Shown: piece after piece, positions 12,375 through 13,169 of the stretch | Layout of the letters: each line of letters starts with the position of its first letter | Position numbering within the stretch: the first letter of the stretch is position 1 | The notes under the pieces: model-generated | Databases searched by the model: none | Told to the model about the DNA's origin: nothing | The model's input: only the letters and a program-made list of their open reading frames with translations | Program-made: the position numbers and the translations under genes | Origin: Ancrocorticia sp052089425 | GTDB lineage: Bacteria; Actinomycetota; Actinomycetes; Actinomycetales; Actinomycetaceae | NCBI RefSeq assembly: GCF_052089425.1 | Contig: NZ_JBQCZW010000048.1 | Location: 1-13,169, forward strand | Direction: 5' to 3' | DNA: 13,169 nt

Positions 12375-12567
12375 ACCTGCTGGGGTTTGGGCTGTTGTGG
12401 TTTGGACCGCTGTGTTTTGGATTGTGCGTCAGTTTCTTGTTTATAGCTCGTAATAGCGCAGTCGGTCTGGAATATGCGGGGCACCCTCGTAATCCGAGCT
12501 GACCCCCCTTCTATGGTCTGAAAACTTGCGGTATCCGGATTGGTATACCATGCGGTAGTGTGATCTC
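12375..12567. promoter_or_regulatory. Intergenic region with promoter/operator dyad of the mazEF-like operon
   Basis: The first part is a G/T-rich stretch with repeated GTTTGG motifs; AGCTCG (12445) and CGAGCT (12495) are inverted but far apart. The 3' part holds GGTAT-N10-ATACC (12530-12549) containing the palindrome GGTATACC (12542-12549), a repeated TGCGGTA (12527 and 12551), and an extended -10-like TGGTATACC. The ATG follows at 12568 with only a weak ribosome binding site. The dyad fits autoregulation by the RHH antitoxin. Confidence 0.45.
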
Positions 12568-12798
12568 ATGTCTGCTACAACAGTGAAAGTGTCGGCTGAG
12601 CTGCGGGACAGAATTAATCACGAGGCACGAGCTCGTGGGACCACGGCAGCCAGCTTGATCGAGGTAATGCTGGACGATTATGTTCGGCGTCAACGTATGG
12701 AAGCTTTCGGTGCGGCGATCCGAGGCGCTGACGAGGCCTATTGGGATGAGTTTCATGAGTGGGATGTGACGCTTAGCGACGGATCCCCTGATGAGTAA
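12568..12798 (+). CDS. RHH antitoxin of a MazF-type system
   Basis: The 76-residue protein has the ribbon-helix-helix order: strand TTVKVSAELRDRINHEARA, then helix-turn-helix RGTTAASLIEVMLDDYVRRQ, followed by an acidic, Trp-containing tail (ADEAYWDEFHEWDVTLSDGS) that would wrap the toxin. RHH antitoxins bind their own operator as dimers, so the N-terminus autorepresses and the C-terminus neutralises. The ATG at 12568 and a probable operator directly upstream fit this. Its stop overlaps the toxin start by 8 nt (ATGAGTAA), giving coupled translation. The 'Pem/Kis' versus 'MazE' subtype is not certain. Confidence 0.85.
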   Translation: MSATTVKVSAELRDRINHEARARGTTAASLIEVMLDDYVRRQRMEAFGAAIRGADEAYWDEFHEWDVTLSDGSPDE

Positions 12799-13150
12799 CC
12801 TCCATCGTGGAGAGGTTGTATGGGCCGAGCTGGATCCAGTCCGCGGGCGCGAACAGGCGGGGCGGCGTCCAGTTCTTGTTATCGCCAGCGATCTGTATCT
12901 AGAACAGGCAGATACGTTAGCGATCGTGGTCCCTGCCACCACGGTCAACCGGGGATGGCCCAATCACGTTCAGTTGCAAGGTCCGCACGTCGGCCTTGCT
13001 GAGCCGACCTTTGCCATGACGGAACAACCGCGAACAGTGACCCGAGATCGCCTTGGGCGTCGTATCGGCGTAGTGAATGCGGCTACCATGCGTGAGGTCG
13101 ATGGTTGGTTGAGAGATTTCCTAGCATTGCCAAGAAAACATGGTGGCTAG
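12791..13150 (+). CDS. mazF: MazF/PemK-family endoribonuclease toxin
   Basis: The 119-residue protein starts MSNLHRGEVVWAELDPVRGR, then EQAGRRPVLVIASD and a conserved β-barrel core (ADTLAIVVPATTVNRGWPNH, then EPTFAMTEQPRTVTRDRLGR). 'RGEVVWAELDP' and 'GxRPVLV' are standard MazF/PemK motifs; these enzymes cut single-stranded mRNA or tRNA at short motifs. The length is normal and no key segment is missing. It is translationally coupled to the antitoxin at 12568-12798. It sits in a gene-dense area right after prs, a common place for chromosomally integrated toxin-antitoxin modules. Cleavage specificity cannot be read from the sequence. Confidence 0.93.
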   Translation: MSNLHRGEVVWAELDPVRGREQAGRRPVLVIASDLYLEQADTLAIVVPATTVNRGWPNHVQLQGPHVGLAEPTFAMTEQPRTVTRDRLGRRIGVVNAATMREVDGWLRDFLALPRKHGG

Positions 13151-13169
13151 ATACCTTGATTGGTGAGCT

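Noticed and set aside
12445..12500. AGCTCG/CGAGCT stem as a prs terminator
   Set aside because: Only six pairs with a 44-base loop and no T-run; not convincing.

Overview
The window looks like chromosomal DNA of a moderately high-GC actinobacterium. The evidence is the tRNA-Gln – glmU – prs block (a familiar actinobacterial neighbourhood), a DUF222/13E12-type HNH protein, frequent GTG and TTG starts, and starts without a ribosome binding site that suggest leaderless mRNAs. The Actinomycetaceae (Trueperella/Arcanobacterium/Actinomyces relatives) are the best guess, but this is inferred from gene content and not from a database search.

Layout. Positions 1-394 (minus) hold the N-terminus of a DUF222-like protein that runs off the window. 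Upstream of it are two ~55-bp direct repeats, each beginning with a LexA/SOS-box-like dyad. A gene-poor accessory stretch follows (about 395-1024) with dense dyads and a decayed 5' fragment of an ATPase paralogous to the intact gene at 1981. Then come a PIN-toxin (VapC-like) operon on the minus strand (1025-1697), a helically phased AGTACAC repeat array (1895-1958), and an AAA-type ATPase with a C-terminal winged-helix region (1981-3081). The ATPase is convergent with an isochorismate synthase (3112-4515, minus). A 74-bp segment of the 3' end of that synthase gene is duplicated at 1626-1699. There it supplies the first 24 residues of the PIN-toxin's antitoxin, and the two copies bracket the array plus ATPase as a ~1.5-kb cassette.

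Positions 4643-8197 are a regulator/transporter block: a MarR regulator, then (minus strand) a TetR regulator followed by a NatA/NatB-like ABC exporter. A perfect 23-bp inverted repeat lies upstream of the TetR gene. Positions 8401-9379 carry a small secreted protein whose signal-peptide codons are interrupted by a T8 homopolymer that puts the gene out of frame by one base (a phase-variation candidate), followed by a small two-helix membrane protein. A strong hairpin separates these from a convergent DUF2165 membrane protein gene, which has a perfect 19-bp inverted repeat upstream.

From 10254 the window becomes housekeeping: tRNA-Gln(TTG), glmU and prs, co-oriented and tightly spaced. GlmU is only 337 residues and lacks the acetyltransferase active-site part of its C-terminal domain. 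The window ends with an RHH antitoxin / MazF-type toxin operon (12568-13150).

The most notable features are the iteron-like array with its ATPase between menF-derived direct repeats, the chimeric antitoxin this created, the poly-T frameshift in the secreted protein, and the abbreviated GlmU.
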